Shown here: piece by piece, positions 1-8,032 of the stretch | How positions within the stretch are numbered: position 1 is the first letter of the stretch | Layout: the number at the start of each line of letters is the position of its first letter | Assembly (NCBI GenBank): GCA_000434395.1 | Contig: FR878767.1 | Coordinates: 20,645-50,173, forward strand | Direction of reading: 5' to 3' | Source of the DNA: Clostridium sp. CAG:568 | GTDB taxonomy: Bacteria; Bacillota_I; Bacilli_A; RFN20; CAG-288 | DNA length: 29,529 nt | Position numbers and translations under genes: made by a program | Notes under the pieces: generated by a model | Told to the model about the DNA's origin: nothing | The model's database searches: none | The model's input: only the letters and a program-made list of their open reading frames with translations

Positions 1-779
1 TCAGCAGGCTTTCTTTCCAAATAATCTTCGATTTGGACAAGTCTTGCTACTTCTCTAATCATTGAGTCGATCTCATCTTTGGAGAGTTTCCTCACAACCT
101 TGACTAAGTTTCCATCCTTTATAATCAAACCTTCATCTGTGATTCCAAATCCTCTATTCGCCTCTTTTGCTCTTTCCTTTTCTATGATTTGTTCATATTT
201 GGAGATTAAGCTATTGGCTTTATTAACAGGACTTTTCTCTACATGAAGATTGAAGGAATAAAGCTTCTTTGCAACGTATTGAGATATGTGATATTCCTCA
301 CAAATAGCAAATACAGAGCTGTTTTTCTTGATGACACCAGAAATGGCAGAACCTTTTATAGTCTCTATTAATTTTGCTGGATTTTTCAAAACTTCAATAA
401 TCTTGTTGCCTTCTTCTACAATAAAATTTTTCTTGTTTTCCAGGACTTTAAGATTTGTCAAAGGAAACGCAATATTCTTGTAGACTGTCATATGAGGGTA
501 CAAGGCATAGTTTTGGAACACCAAACCAATACCTCTCTTCTCGGCAGCTAAATGAGTCACATCTTCATCATCGAACCAAATCTCACCGCTGGTAGGATCT
601 TTCAATCCTGCCAACATGTAAAGAGTTGTAGACTTTCCACAACCAGATGGACCTAAAAGACCCATCAATTCACCATCCTTGATAGTGATTTTTAAATTGT
701 TGACTGCAATAGTTTCAGGAATGTTTTTCTTAGCATTTCCTTCAAACTTTTTAGTCAAATCGTCTAGTCGGATTTCCAT
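1..779 (-). CDS. ABC transporter ATP-binding protein, MalK/UgpC-like, 3' part outside window
   Basis: Start codon is at 779-777; the frame runs off the left edge after 259 residues. This is the ATPase of an import-type ABC transporter, probably for sugars or glycerol-phosphate (CUT1 class), acting at the inner face of the membrane. Walker A is GPSGCGKST (residues 43-51), the Q-loop LVFQNYALYPHMT is at 86-98, and a segment ending YLERKP at 253-258 matches what normally precedes the LSGGQ signature, which lies off the window. Between the Q-loop region (IAFPL, about 103-107) and the helix KLSKDEIDSMIREVARL (about 231-247) there are roughly 120 extra residues that ordinary MalK proteins lack. Mycoplasma UgpC/MsmK-type ATPases are also known to be over-long. 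The AGGGG upstream of the ATG is a weak ribosome binding site. Family call is firm; substrate is inferred. Confidence 0.88.
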   Translation of the reverse strand, partial: MEIRLDDLTKKFEGNAKKNIPETIAVNNLKITIKDGELMGLLGPSGCGKSTTLYMLAGLKDPTSGEIWFDDEDVTHLAAEKRGIGLVFQNYALYPHMTVYKNIAFPLTNLKVLENKKNFIVEEGNKIIEVLKNPAKLIETIKGSAISGVIKKNSSVFAICEEYHISQYVAKKLYSFNLHVEKSPVNKANSLISKYEQIIEKERAKEANRGFGITDEGLIIKDGNLVKVVRKLSKDEIDSMIREVARLVQIEDYLERKPA

Positions 780-898
780 GAACCAGATTACCCCTATTTC
801 CAATTTATTTTACTTTAATTATTGCTGATATTAAAAATGGTAGAGATATTGTAAGCACTTTAAACCATTAATCTTATTTGATAGATGGTTTCAACATC

Positions 899-919
899 AA
901 AAAAGGACTTCTAGTCCTT
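899..919 (-). terminator. Terminator of the RDD/gpsA/der operon, overlapping the stop codon
   Basis: Seven-base-pair stem AAGGACT/AGTCCTT with a three-base loop, followed on the minus strand by a run of six T. The TAG stop of the RDD gene (913-911) sits in the loop and 3' arm, so terminator and coding end share bases. A-rich and T-rich flanks on both sides mean it could also work for plus-strand transcripts. Confidence 0.75.
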
Positions 920-1894
920 CTTTTTGTCTTCTGGTGTATATATATCGTTCTGAATAAAGCTTCTCTTAGTGGTGTTTTGCTGAGCTAGTTTATATTCGAA
1001 TACATCCTTGTATATTGATTTGTTATCGATGGATACCATATAAGTATTGGTTATATAGTCGGATAGGGATTGATGTGCTTTAGATAAGACTGCCATGGTC
1101 AATGAGACTATAAAAGGTATAAAGAAGGACAGCAAACTCCCCCATAACTCGATTACATAGAAGAAAAGAAATCTCAATGTGAATTTCCACCATTTTACGC
1201 TGAGACCATTAACATCTATCAAAGCAATTTTTGTGGCCATCATTCCTAGAGTTTGCCTCGTTCTAACATTGAATAGTGGAATGACATAGCTGAAAATCAA
1301 AAAAGGAAATAATAATGTTCCTAAGACCGAGAAAGTATCAATCAATAATAATTGTCGATTTAAATTTCTGTATTCGTTATTCCAGGACATGTAGCTTAAA
1401 GCTTTTTGATATGAATCTTCATAAAAGCTTAAATAATAATCGTTATGCAATGAATCATCATAAATCTCGATTCCATCATTATTGAATAAGTTGTTATTAT
1501 CATCACCTTTGGCATTCACTTTTAAATTCTTATATATTTCATTTCCTTCATTTTCATTAAAAAATAAATTAGAATCAAAGAAATAAGTCAAAGCATCATC
1601 ATATTTCTTATTCTTTTCTTTTATTGTCAAAGCAGTGTCTTTAGATATGCTTTCTTTCAGTTGGATGATATGATTTGAATCATCTTTGAGATATAGATGA
1701 GAATTCAGTTGAATATCATCTCTTTGCTGATAGATGCTTTTCATAAAAGGAGAGACGCTTAGAAGGTAAAAAGTAAGTAGTAGAAATATGGTACCGGTTA
1801 ACAATGATAAAAATGCATCTACTAAAAAAGCTGCGATCCTTCTTCCTAATGTTGCTCTTTCATATGTCAGTTCAATCGTTTCATTTTCCATCAT
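911..1894 (-). CDS. RDD family membrane protein with large extracytoplasmic loop
   Basis: Integral membrane protein of the RDD family, whose members are mostly of unknown function, some linked to ion or solute transport. TM1 (about residues 17-45) contains the family pattern RRIAAFLVDAF; a later motif NVRTRQTLGMMATKIALID and a C-terminal SLSDYITNT are also typical. Two or three further helices lie in the second half. The segment between TM1 and TM2 is a hydrophilic, Asp/Asn-rich stretch of about 130 residues, much longer than in a plain RDD domain. The frame opens further upstream at a GTG (1900), but that codon lies inside the AGGAGG ribosome binding site (1905-1900); ATG 1894 (gap 5) or 1891 (gap 8) is the real start. 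It overlaps the preceding RDD gene by 11-14 bases, so translation is probably coupled. Specific function unknown. Confidence 0.85.
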   Translation of the reverse strand: MMENETIELTYERATLGRRIAAFLVDAFLSLLTGTIFLLLTFYLLSVSPFMKSIYQQRDDIQLNSHLYLKDDSNHIIQLKESISKDTALTIKEKNKKYDDALTYFFDSNLFFNENEGNEIYKNLKVNAKGDDNNNLFNNDGIEIYDDSLHNDYYLSFYEDSYQKALSYMSWNNEYRNLNRQLLLIDTFSVLGTLLFPFLIFSYVIPLFNVRTRQTLGMMATKIALIDVNGLSVKWWKFTLRFLFFYVIELWGSLLSFFIPFIVSLTMAVLSKAHQSLSDYITNTYMVSIDNKSIYKDVFEYKLAQQNTTKRSFIQNDIYTPEDKKKD

Positions 1895-3065
1895 CTTCAC
1901 CTCCTTTTTTCACTACATTGTTTTCTACTTTGAATTCTTTAGTGTTTTTAGCGACGATCATACAAATTGTTTCACTCAATGTTTGATGGTTGTTTTTTCT
2001 AAATATCATCAAGAAGAATGAAACTATTACCAATAATAGACTGAAAATAGAAACATATAAAATATTGATAAATCCCCATATGTTAAATGTCAATAAGTAC
2101 ATTCCTTGAGTTCCGAACAAGATAAAGCAGGATAATGAATTGGCAGAGAATCCCATTATTAACATCAGCAACGATTTAATTAGTATTGATGATATCTTTA
2201 GTAGCTCATCATCTATAGTAGTAAACGCTAAACCAAAGACTTTAAATCCTATTGTTTTACCATCCTTAAAAATCAATGGAAACAATATATAACTAATAGC
2301 AGTGGCTAATATATAGCCGATGATCAAAAAAGACCCTCTTGTCATCAATATTGTATTTTTTTCGCTGTTGAATTTAGTCAATGTTTCTTTATAGGATTTC
2401 GATGTCTGAATATCGCTCATACAATCTTTATAGGCATTCCTATAATCAGTTTTAATTCTATCGTATATTATTTTTCCATTTTCATTCTTTGAATAAAGAA
2501 TATAATCGTTCAATAGGGTAGCTGAATTTATATTTAGTATAGGGTAACCATCTTTAAATTCAAAATATGATTTGCTTTTTGGAAAAACTTTACTTAAATA
2601 TTCATCTCCAATGTATGAATCACCTTCGAATAAATTCTTATTTTCAACTCTATAATTGTTGTAATAGTAGAAAATTCTATCAGTTTCTTTATCCATCTTT
2701 TTTTTGTCTTTATACTGATTCATTTTACTCAATGTTTCATCAGAAGACGAAGACAAAACGATTCCATATACATAATTTTCTACTATCTTATCTTCAGACA
2801 TAAAAACATTTCCATCATCATATGATGAAAGATGCGAGTCATAGATTATTTGATAGAGATTTGTCTGAGCCTTTGAAGCCTCATCTTTTAAATTTGTATA
2901 TGATGGAACTGCAAGGGAAATCAAATCGAACAAGGCGAAGAGAAGAATGGAAAAAACTAGTGTTAGACAATAGTCAAGAAAATAAGCCAAAGCTTTTTTC
3001 CCAGGCTTTGCCACTACTGCGGTGGCATATAGGTTTTCTTTTTCTCCACTTCCGTTATTTATCAT
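1881..3065 (-). CDS. RDD family membrane protein, paralogue of the next gene
   Basis: 394 residues. TM1 (about 25-52) carries the RDD pattern (ALAYFLDYCLTLV), TM2 is near 247-268, TM3 near 291-318 and TM4 near 334-355. The downstream motif GKTIGFKVFGLAFTTID and the closing NHQTLSETICMIVAK match the family. Some 190 hydrophilic residues between TM1 and TM2, rich in Tyr, Lys and Asp, probably form an exposed domain; standard RDD proteins lack it. Starts one base after the gpsA stop with no clear ribosome binding site, which suggests translational coupling to gpsA. It is followed by a second RDD gene, so the two may form a hetero-oligomer. That is inference from adjacency. Confidence 0.85.
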   Translation of the reverse strand: MINNGSGEKENLYATAVVAKPGKKALAYFLDYCLTLVFSILLFALFDLISLAVPSYTNLKDEASKAQTNLYQIIYDSHLSSYDDGNVFMSEDKIVENYVYGIVLSSSSDETLSKMNQYKDKKKMDKETDRIFYYYNNYRVENKNLFEGDSYIGDEYLSKVFPKSKSYFEFKDGYPILNINSATLLNDYILYSKNENGKIIYDRIKTDYRNAYKDCMSDIQTSKSYKETLTKFNSEKNTILMTRGSFLIIGYILATAISYILFPLIFKDGKTIGFKVFGLAFTTIDDELLKISSILIKSLLMLIMGFSANSLSCFILFGTQGMYLLTFNIWGFINILYVSIFSLLLVIVSFFLMIFRKNNHQTLSETICMIVAKNTKEFKVENNVVKKGGEDDGK

Positions 3066-3066
3066 T

Positions 3067-4074
3067 TTAATCTTCTACAAGATATTTCTCGGATCTTAAA
3101 GGTCTGTGCATCAATTCTTGCACTAAATCTTTAGGATTTTTGTTTTCGTATAAAGTTTCATAGACAGCTTCACAAATAGGCATATCGACTTCGTATTTTT
3201 TTGCTTTCTCATGGAGGATTTGTGCAGCTTTGACACCTTCGGCTGTCAATTTATTGTTAGCTAATACTGATTTGGCATCTAAACTTCTTCCTATTGCATT
3301 TCCTACTTGGAAGTTTCTAGATTCCATTGAAGAACATGTCAATATCAAATCCCCTACACCAGTAAGACCATAGATGGTTTCGACTTTTCCACCAAGTTTT
3401 CTTACGAAATGCGACATTTCGACCAGTCCTCTAGTGATCAAACCAGATCTGGCGTTGGTTCCATAACCCATTCCAGCACATATTCCACTAGCCAGAGCGA
3501 TTATATTTTTCATTGCACCACAAATTTCAGCACCGATTTCATCATCGTTTGTGTAAACTCTAAAATAATCGTTCGAGAATATTTTTTGAATTGTTTCAGC
3601 AGCCTTTTCATCATAAGAAGCTGCTGTAACAGTCGTCAATTCTCTTTTTACAACTTCTATAGCAAATGATGGACCGGCTAAGACGACTATAGGATGATAT
3701 GTTGTGAGATTCTTTTTGATGATATCCCCCATCAAATCGTGAGTATTTGGATCGAATCCTTTGGATACTGTTACCAGGATTGCATCTTTCTTTATCAAAT
3801 TATCTATTTGTGCAGTAGTTGAAGCTACGGCAAAGGTAGGAACAGCTATTATGACAACATCAGCATCTTTGACAGCTTCATTTATATCCATAGTAGCTTT
3901 CAATTTTGATGGAAATGTTATCAATTGGAAATAAGCTGAGTTTATATGTCTTTGTTGGATATCTTCTACTTGGCTTTTAACAATTCCATAGATGGTTACA
4001 TCGTGTTTATTGTCGACTAGAACTTGTGCAAGGGCAGTTCCCCAAGCTCCAGATCCTAATACTGCTACTTTCAT
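3067..4074 (-). CDS. gpsA: NAD(P)-dependent glycerol-3-phosphate dehydrogenase
   Basis: Cytoplasmic enzyme reducing dihydroxyacetone phosphate to sn-glycerol 3-phosphate, the backbone for phospholipid synthesis. 335 residues, the usual GpsA length. The Rossmann motif GSGAWGTALA is at 7-16, SKGF at 104-107 and GPSFAIEV at 134-141; GAMKN (186-190) holds the conserved catalytic Lys 189, followed by the glycine-rich segment GICAGMGYGTNARSGLITRG. Start ATG 4074 overlaps the der stop as ATGA, with GGAGG nine bases upstream inside der. The order cmk-der-gpsA is common in Bacilli. Nothing in the sequence looks degenerate. Confidence 0.97.
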   Translation of the reverse strand: MKVAVLGSGAWGTALAQVLVDNKHDVTIYGIVKSQVEDIQQRHINSAYFQLITFPSKLKATMDINEAVKDADVVIIAVPTFAVASTTAQIDNLIKKDAILVTVSKGFDPNTHDLMGDIIKKNLTTYHPIVVLAGPSFAIEVVKRELTTVTAASYDEKAAETIQKIFSNDYFRVYTNDDEIGAEICGAMKNIIALASGICAGMGYGTNARSGLITRGLVEMSHFVRKLGGKVETIYGLTGVGDLILTCSSMESRNFQVGNAIGRSLDAKSVLANNKLTAEGVKAAQILHEKAKKYEVDMPICEAVYETLYENKNPKDLVQELMHRPLRSEKYLVED

Positions 4075-5405
4075 ATTTTGAATCCTCCAGTCTGTTTCTT
4101 TCTCATAATGATTTTAACGGGGACGTTAGTCAATCCAAACTGAGTTCTAAATGTCGATTCAAGGTATCTAAGATATGAGAAATGCATGAAGTCTGGATTG
4201 TTGACGAATAAAACAAATGTTGGAGGATATGTATCGCTTTGGGTGGCGTAGTTGATTTTGACTCTTCCCCCTTTGAACAAAGGTGTTTCGTTTGCCAATT
4301 GAGCATCCCTTACAACTGTATTTAACAAAGATGTAGGTATACGTTTTCCAGCTTGCTCATGGACTATTTCAATGGCTTTGAAAATCTTATCGATATTTTG
4401 TTTGTTTTTTGCCGAAGCAAAAACGACTGGAACGTAACTTATGAAAGGCATCCATTTGATCAATGTCTTTTTATACTCTTCTTGTTCGTTTTGGCCATGC
4501 TCGTGTAAATCCCATTTGTTTATAACAATTATCATCGGCTTTGATTCTTCTAATGGAATTCCAGCGATATGCTGATCTTGGTCAGTTAGTCCGTAATCAG
4601 CATCGATAACCACTACCGCTACATCAGACTTCTCTACAGCGCTCATAGCACGTAAAGCTGCATATTTATCGATGGATTCATAAATTTGACCACGTTTCTT
4701 CAAACCAGCTGTATCGACGGCGACAAAGTTCTTTCCTTCTCTTGTAAAGGCCGTGTCGACAGCATCTCTAGTGGTTCCTTCCATGGAAGAGACGATGACT
4801 CTCTCTTCACCTAGCATAGCATTTACCAAGGATGATTTTCCAACATTCGGTCTTCCAATGATTGCAAATGAAATTGATTTATCGTCGCTTGAATCAATCT
4901 CTTCTTCTTTAGGAAATCTTGAACAAACTTCATCTAACAAATCTCCGATTCCTATACCGTGGATTGCAGAGATTACAAAAGGATCCCCGAATCCTAATGA
5001 ATAGAATTGATATGCATCTCCCAATAAGGTTTGATCATCGATTTTATTTACGACCAATATGACCTTGTTTCTTACTTTCTTTAATAGCTTTGCTGCTGAT
5101 AAAGTGTCGTCTGTGATTCCTAATCTTCCATCGACTAAGAAAAGAATCACATCTGATTCTTTCATTGCTATTTCAGCCTGAACCTTTATTTCTTTAGAAA
5201 ATGGTGCATCCTTTAAAACGATACCACCTGTATCTATCAAAGTGAATTCTCTTCCCAACCACTCGGCTTTGGAATAAAGTCTGTCTCTAGTTATTCCTCT
5301 AGTCTCTGATACTATAGCTTTTCTTTGTTCCGCCAATCTGTTAAAAAAAGTGCTCTTTCCAGCAGAAGGCTCTCCTACTATTGCTACTTTTGGTAATATC
5401 TTCAT
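4071..5405 (-). CDS. der: Ribosome assembly GTPase Der (EngA)
   Basis: Double-GTPase needed for late 50S subunit maturation. 444 residues, normal for Der. First G domain: G1 GEPSAGKS (11-18), G2 Thr 39, G3 DTGG (58-61), G4 NKID (120-123), G5 SAIHG (146-150). Second G domain: G1 GRPNVGKS (184-191), G3 DTAG (231-234), G4 NKWD (296-299). The C-terminal KH-like domain follows to the end. The first G1 loop departs from the usual GRPNVGKS (Glu for Arg, Ser-Ala for Asn-Val) but keeps the essential Gly-Lys-Ser. Starts one base after the cmk stop, with AGGAG ten bases upstream of the ATG. Part of the same operon as cmk and gpsA. Confidence 0.97.
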   Translation of the reverse strand: MKILPKVAIVGEPSAGKSTFFNRLAEQRKAIVSETRGITRDRLYSKAEWLGREFTLIDTGGIVLKDAPFSKEIKVQAEIAMKESDVILFLVDGRLGITDDTLSAAKLLKKVRNKVILVVNKIDDQTLLGDAYQFYSLGFGDPFVISAIHGIGIGDLLDEVCSRFPKEEEIDSSDDKSISFAIIGRPNVGKSSLVNAMLGEERVIVSSMEGTTRDAVDTAFTREGKNFVAVDTAGLKKRGQIYESIDKYAALRAMSAVEKSDVAVVVIDADYGLTDQDQHIAGIPLEESKPMIIVINKWDLHEHGQNEQEEYKKTLIKWMPFISYVPVVFASAKNKQNIDKIFKAIEIVHEQAGKRIPTSLLNTVVRDAQLANETPLFKGGRVKINYATQSDTYPPTFVLFVNNPDFMHFSYLRYLESTFRTQFGLTNVPVKIIMRKKQTGGFKI

Positions 5406-5406
5406 T

Positions 5407-6078
5407 TTATTTCAGCTCCTCTAATTTATCTTTTATCAAATTCGTGGTGGCTTCGATTCCCTGCTCTAAGTTCATATTTGATGTATCTAATTCTATTGCA
5501 TCTTCTGCTTTAACCATAGGATTCAAAGCTCTATGGCTATCTCTATAATCTCTGTCTTTGATTTCTTGAAGGATGGATTCATAGACGGGATTTTCACCTT
5601 TTTCTTGGAATTCCTTTACTCTTCTCATCGCTCTACATTCAGGGGTTGCTACCATGAATATTTTGATTTGTGCATGAGGGAGAACATTGGTTCCAATATC
5701 TCTTCCATCCATTATTACATTATGAGCAGTTGCAAATTCTCTTTGCTTTGCAACGAGAAATTTTCTTACTTCTGGAAAGGCAGAAACAGGAGAGGTCAAT
5801 TTAGATATTTGATTTTCTCTTATTGCATGAGAAACATCTTCTCCATTGAGATAAACATGATCCTCGCTATCTAATTTTATGTCGATATCTTTTAGTGCAG
5901 AGGAAAGTTTATTTTCATCTAAAGGATCGAATCCTTTCTTTATTGCATATAGCGTGACAGCTCTATACATTGCACCAGTATCTATATAAATGTATCCAAG
6001 TTTTTTTGCTACAGCTTTAGCTACTGTAGACTTTCCTGCTCCTGCAGGACCATCAATTGCAATTGATATGAATGACAT
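5407..6078 (-). CDS. cmk: Cytidylate kinase
   Basis: Phosphorylates CMP and dCMP to the diphosphates in pyrimidine nucleotide salvage. 223 residues, full length. P-loop GPAGAGKST is at 10-18, and the substrate-side signature IDTGAMYRAVTLYA follows at about 32. GRDIG, RRVKEFQ and the lid/closing motif RDYRDSHRALNPMVKAEDA with ELDTS are all present. ATG at 6078 has GAGGT five bases upstream. Sixteen bases separate it from the preceding anchored membrane protein gene, so both probably share a transcript that continues into der. Confidence 0.97.
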   Translation of the reverse strand: MSFISIAIDGPAGAGKSTVAKAVAKKLGYIYIDTGAMYRAVTLYAIKKGFDPLDENKLSSALKDIDIKLDSEDHVYLNGEDVSHAIRENQISKLTSPVSAFPEVRKFLVAKQREFATAHNVIMDGRDIGTNVLPHAQIKIFMVATPECRAMRRVKEFQEKGENPVYESILQEIKDRDYRDSHRALNPMVKAEDAIELDTSNMNLEQGIEATTNLIKDKLEELK

Positions 6079-6093
6079 GTTTTACCTCTTTCG

Positions 6094-6519
6094 TTAATAA
6101 TTCAAAGAAAAATATATTACAACAATAATTATGCCTAGACCTAATAAACCTATTATTACCCACATCCACCATTTCTTGAACAAATTTGTTATTTCTTTAG
6201 GAGAACCAGAAACCTGAGTTCCTTTTTTTTTCTTCTTGTTTTGTTCTTTAGGGGTATCTATAGTCTTAAACTCCTGAGTGGCCATCATCGCTCTTCTATG
6301 CTTGTATTTTCCATCCTCATTTAATAAATCTTCCAATGGAATTGACAAGGTGTTGTGTAAGACTTGTGGAGATTTAGGATTTGTATTTTGATGTCTCTCT
6401 TCATCGGATTTATAATTTGCATAATTTGTTGAATCTTCTTCGTCATCTTCATAGGATGTACTTTCTATTTTTTTCCTAAGTTCTGCATATTTAATAACTC
6501 TTGATTTTTTTTGTGGCAT
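6094..6519 (-). CDS. Hypothetical C-terminally anchored membrane protein
   Basis: 141 residues, family not recognised. The first 110 or so are strongly hydrophilic, with an acidic patch (SYEDDEEDS near 22-30) and a basic stretch (KEQNKKKKKG near 91-100). A single hydrophobic helix follows at about 117-138 (WWMWVIIGLLGLGIIIVVIYF), ending three residues before the C-terminus. This predicts a tail-anchored protein with a cytoplasmic N-terminal region. There is no signal peptide. AGGTG lies seven bases upstream of the ATG, and a TATAAT box lies about 20 bases further up. First gene of the cmk-der-gpsA block; a role connected with those genes is not evident. Confidence 0.75.
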   Translation of the reverse strand: MPQKKSRVIKYAELRKKIESTSYEDDEEDSTNYANYKSDEERHQNTNPKSPQVLHNTLSIPLEDLLNEDGKYKHRRAMMATQEFKTIDTPKEQNKKKKKGTQVSGSPKEITNLFKKWWMWVIIGLLGLGIIIVVIYFSLNY

Positions 6520-6541
6520 ACTAAAGCACCTGGATAATAAT

Positions 6542-6547
6542 ATTATA
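6542..6547 (-). promoter_or_regulatory. Probable -10 box for the cmk-der-gpsA block
   Basis: A perfect TATAAT on the minus strand, 23 bases upstream of the start codon of the first gene. The -35 region 16-18 bases further upstream (CTTAAT/GCTTAA) is weak. Confidence 0.4.
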
Positions 6548-6597
6548 TAAAAAAGTAGTAATTATTAAGCTTTTAAATCTAAGGTTATTGTATTTTT

Positions 6598-6614
6598 ATC
6601 TTAGTATCTAAGAT
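6598..6614. repeat. Perfect inverted repeat after the orphan gene
   Basis: Seven-base arms ATCTTAG/CTAAGAT with a three-base loop. On the minus strand it lies just past the stop codon of the 6619-7971 gene, but it is followed by A rather than T. The T run suits plus-strand termination, although no plus-strand gene ends here. A weak terminator or RNA 3'-end stabiliser is possible. Confidence 0.4.
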
Positions 6615-6618
6615 TTTT

Positions 6619-7971
6619 CTATATCTTGTTCCCTAATATGTCTTGAGAAGACTTTAACACATAGTTAAACGAATTAATCTTTTCTATTATTGATGACGTA
6701 GAATATTCATCTTTGTTTGTTGATTTAATCAGGTTGATAATTCCATCAAAACATAATCTTGTTATCTCTAACAAAAAATCTCTATTTTGTGTTTGTTGAA
6801 TTCCTATAGGGTGAATCGTTTCTCTTGACGACTCCATAAAAATAGAATAAGTGTCGAATGAAAAGTCTGGATTGAATGAATATATGATATTCATTTGTTC
6901 TTCTTTATTTAATTTATTCTCTAGCACAAATGGTCTTTCATTCTCAATTATAGTGTCACCAAGATTATAAGAATTTAAAGTATTTTTATCTAAAGAAAGA
7001 CATTCATCATAAATCTGTCCTATATTCTCTCCTTTATTAAGTTTATTTTTAATGATTAAAAGGATGTTTAAAACATATCTAAGTATCGGCTCTTTAATAT
7101 ATTGAACTTTTATGGTCAAACCATTTAAATGTGTATCTATCAAATAGATAGACATAATAGCTTCTATCAATGGGTTGATAATTGATTTAAGTTCTTTATC
7201 GATATTTGTAGAACTGATTGTTCTTTCCAAATCATTTCCAAATCTAACTATATCGTCAAATTTTGACATTATCTGTTCATATGAATCGTTGTTAGCCAAT
7301 AATGAAATATCGGTGTCTATGTTGAAGTTGTCAACTATCATAGATAAGGAACTAATAACCGAATTTAAAACACTCCCAAAATTTTTCTCGTAGGCTTCAT
7401 ATGTCTCCGGATTTATAAATTGATGGTTAACAACAATCATATTCATAAATGATGAACATAAATCATAAAAACTAGAAGAATTGCCAAATGCCTTCTTAAC
7501 TATATCTCTGTATGTTTTGTCTTTCTTTGTGAAAAGCAATGTTTTTTCTTTAAAGCTTTTAATTGCTTGTTCCTCTAGTTTGGATTGCTTCATGAATTCA
7601 AGTTTGGATTTGTTGAGACAATACTTATCAATAATCATATCTGGATTTAAGTATTCTTTTTGAAGCTGAAATAACTTGTAGTTGTCTTCAGTCAGGTTAC
7701 TTGATTTACTTATAATCAAAAGACAGATGCTTTCCATGATTCTATTGGACAACATATATGTAGTCATGCTGTTTAAATCTAAAGATATATCTAAGCAGTC
7801 GCATAAGCCTAATGAATCTAATATCATTGATTTAGTTATTGCTTTTTGAAATTCTAGTTTTTCGATTTGATCATCTGTTTTTTTATTATCTAACGGCTTT
7901 AATGCTGATAGTAAAGGGTCTCCAAATTTTTGGAGAAAACCTTCCTCTTTATCTGAATTGTTGTTTTCCAT
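6619..7971 (-). CDS. Hypothetical cytoplasmic protein, unrecognised family
   Basis: 450 residues starting MENNNSDKEEG. No signal peptide, membrane helix, P-loop or other motif that I recognise. The composition (Leu, Ile, Ser, Asn, Lys, few Gly/Pro) and regular hydrophobic spacing suggest a mostly helical fold. The frame extends nine codons further up to an ATG at 7998, but that codon lies inside the terminator hairpin of the aldolase gene. ATG 7971 with a weak GAAAG seven bases before it is the better start. It lies 20 bases downstream of that terminator with no obvious promoter of its own, so expression may depend on read-through. Codon use resembles ordinary neighbours. Function unknown. 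Confidence 0.8.
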   Translation of the reverse strand: MENNNSDKEEGFLQKFGDPLLSALKPLDNKKTDDQIEKLEFQKAITKSMILDSLGLCDCLDISLDLNSMTTYMLSNRIMESICLLIISKSSNLTEDNYKLFQLQKEYLNPDMIIDKYCLNKSKLEFMKQSKLEEQAIKSFKEKTLLFTKKDKTYRDIVKKAFGNSSSFYDLCSSFMNMIVVNHQFINPETYEAYEKNFGSVLNSVISSLSMIVDNFNIDTDISLLANNDSYEQIMSKFDDIVRFGNDLERTISSTNIDKELKSIINPLIEAIMSIYLIDTHLNGLTIKVQYIKEPILRYVLNILLIIKNKLNKGENIGQIYDECLSLDKNTLNSYNLGDTIIENERPFVLENKLNKEEQMNIIYSFNPDFSFDTYSIFMESSRETIHPIGIQQTQNRDFLLEITRLCFDGIINLIKSTNKDEYSTSSIIEKINSFNYVLKSSQDILGNKI

Positions 7972-7986
7972 AATGAATCTTTCTAC

Positions 7987-8017
7987 AAAAAAAGTCATGG
8001 CGATATAACCATGACTT
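7987..8017 (-). terminator. Terminator of the aldolase gene
   Basis: Nine-base-pair perfect stem AAGTCATGG/CCATGACTT (7992-8000 with 8009-8017) and an eight-base loop, followed on the minus strand by a run of seven T. It begins about 15 bases after the aldolase stop codon. Confidence 0.85.
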
Positions 8018-8032
8018 CTTTTTGTCTAATTA

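Noticed and set aside
850..862. TGTAAGCACTTT, also found on the minus strand near 28866-28877, as a possible shared regulatory site
   Set aside because: A single pair of 12-base matches is expected by chance many times in an AT-rich 29.5 kb window on both strands, and the sites have no common position relative to genes.
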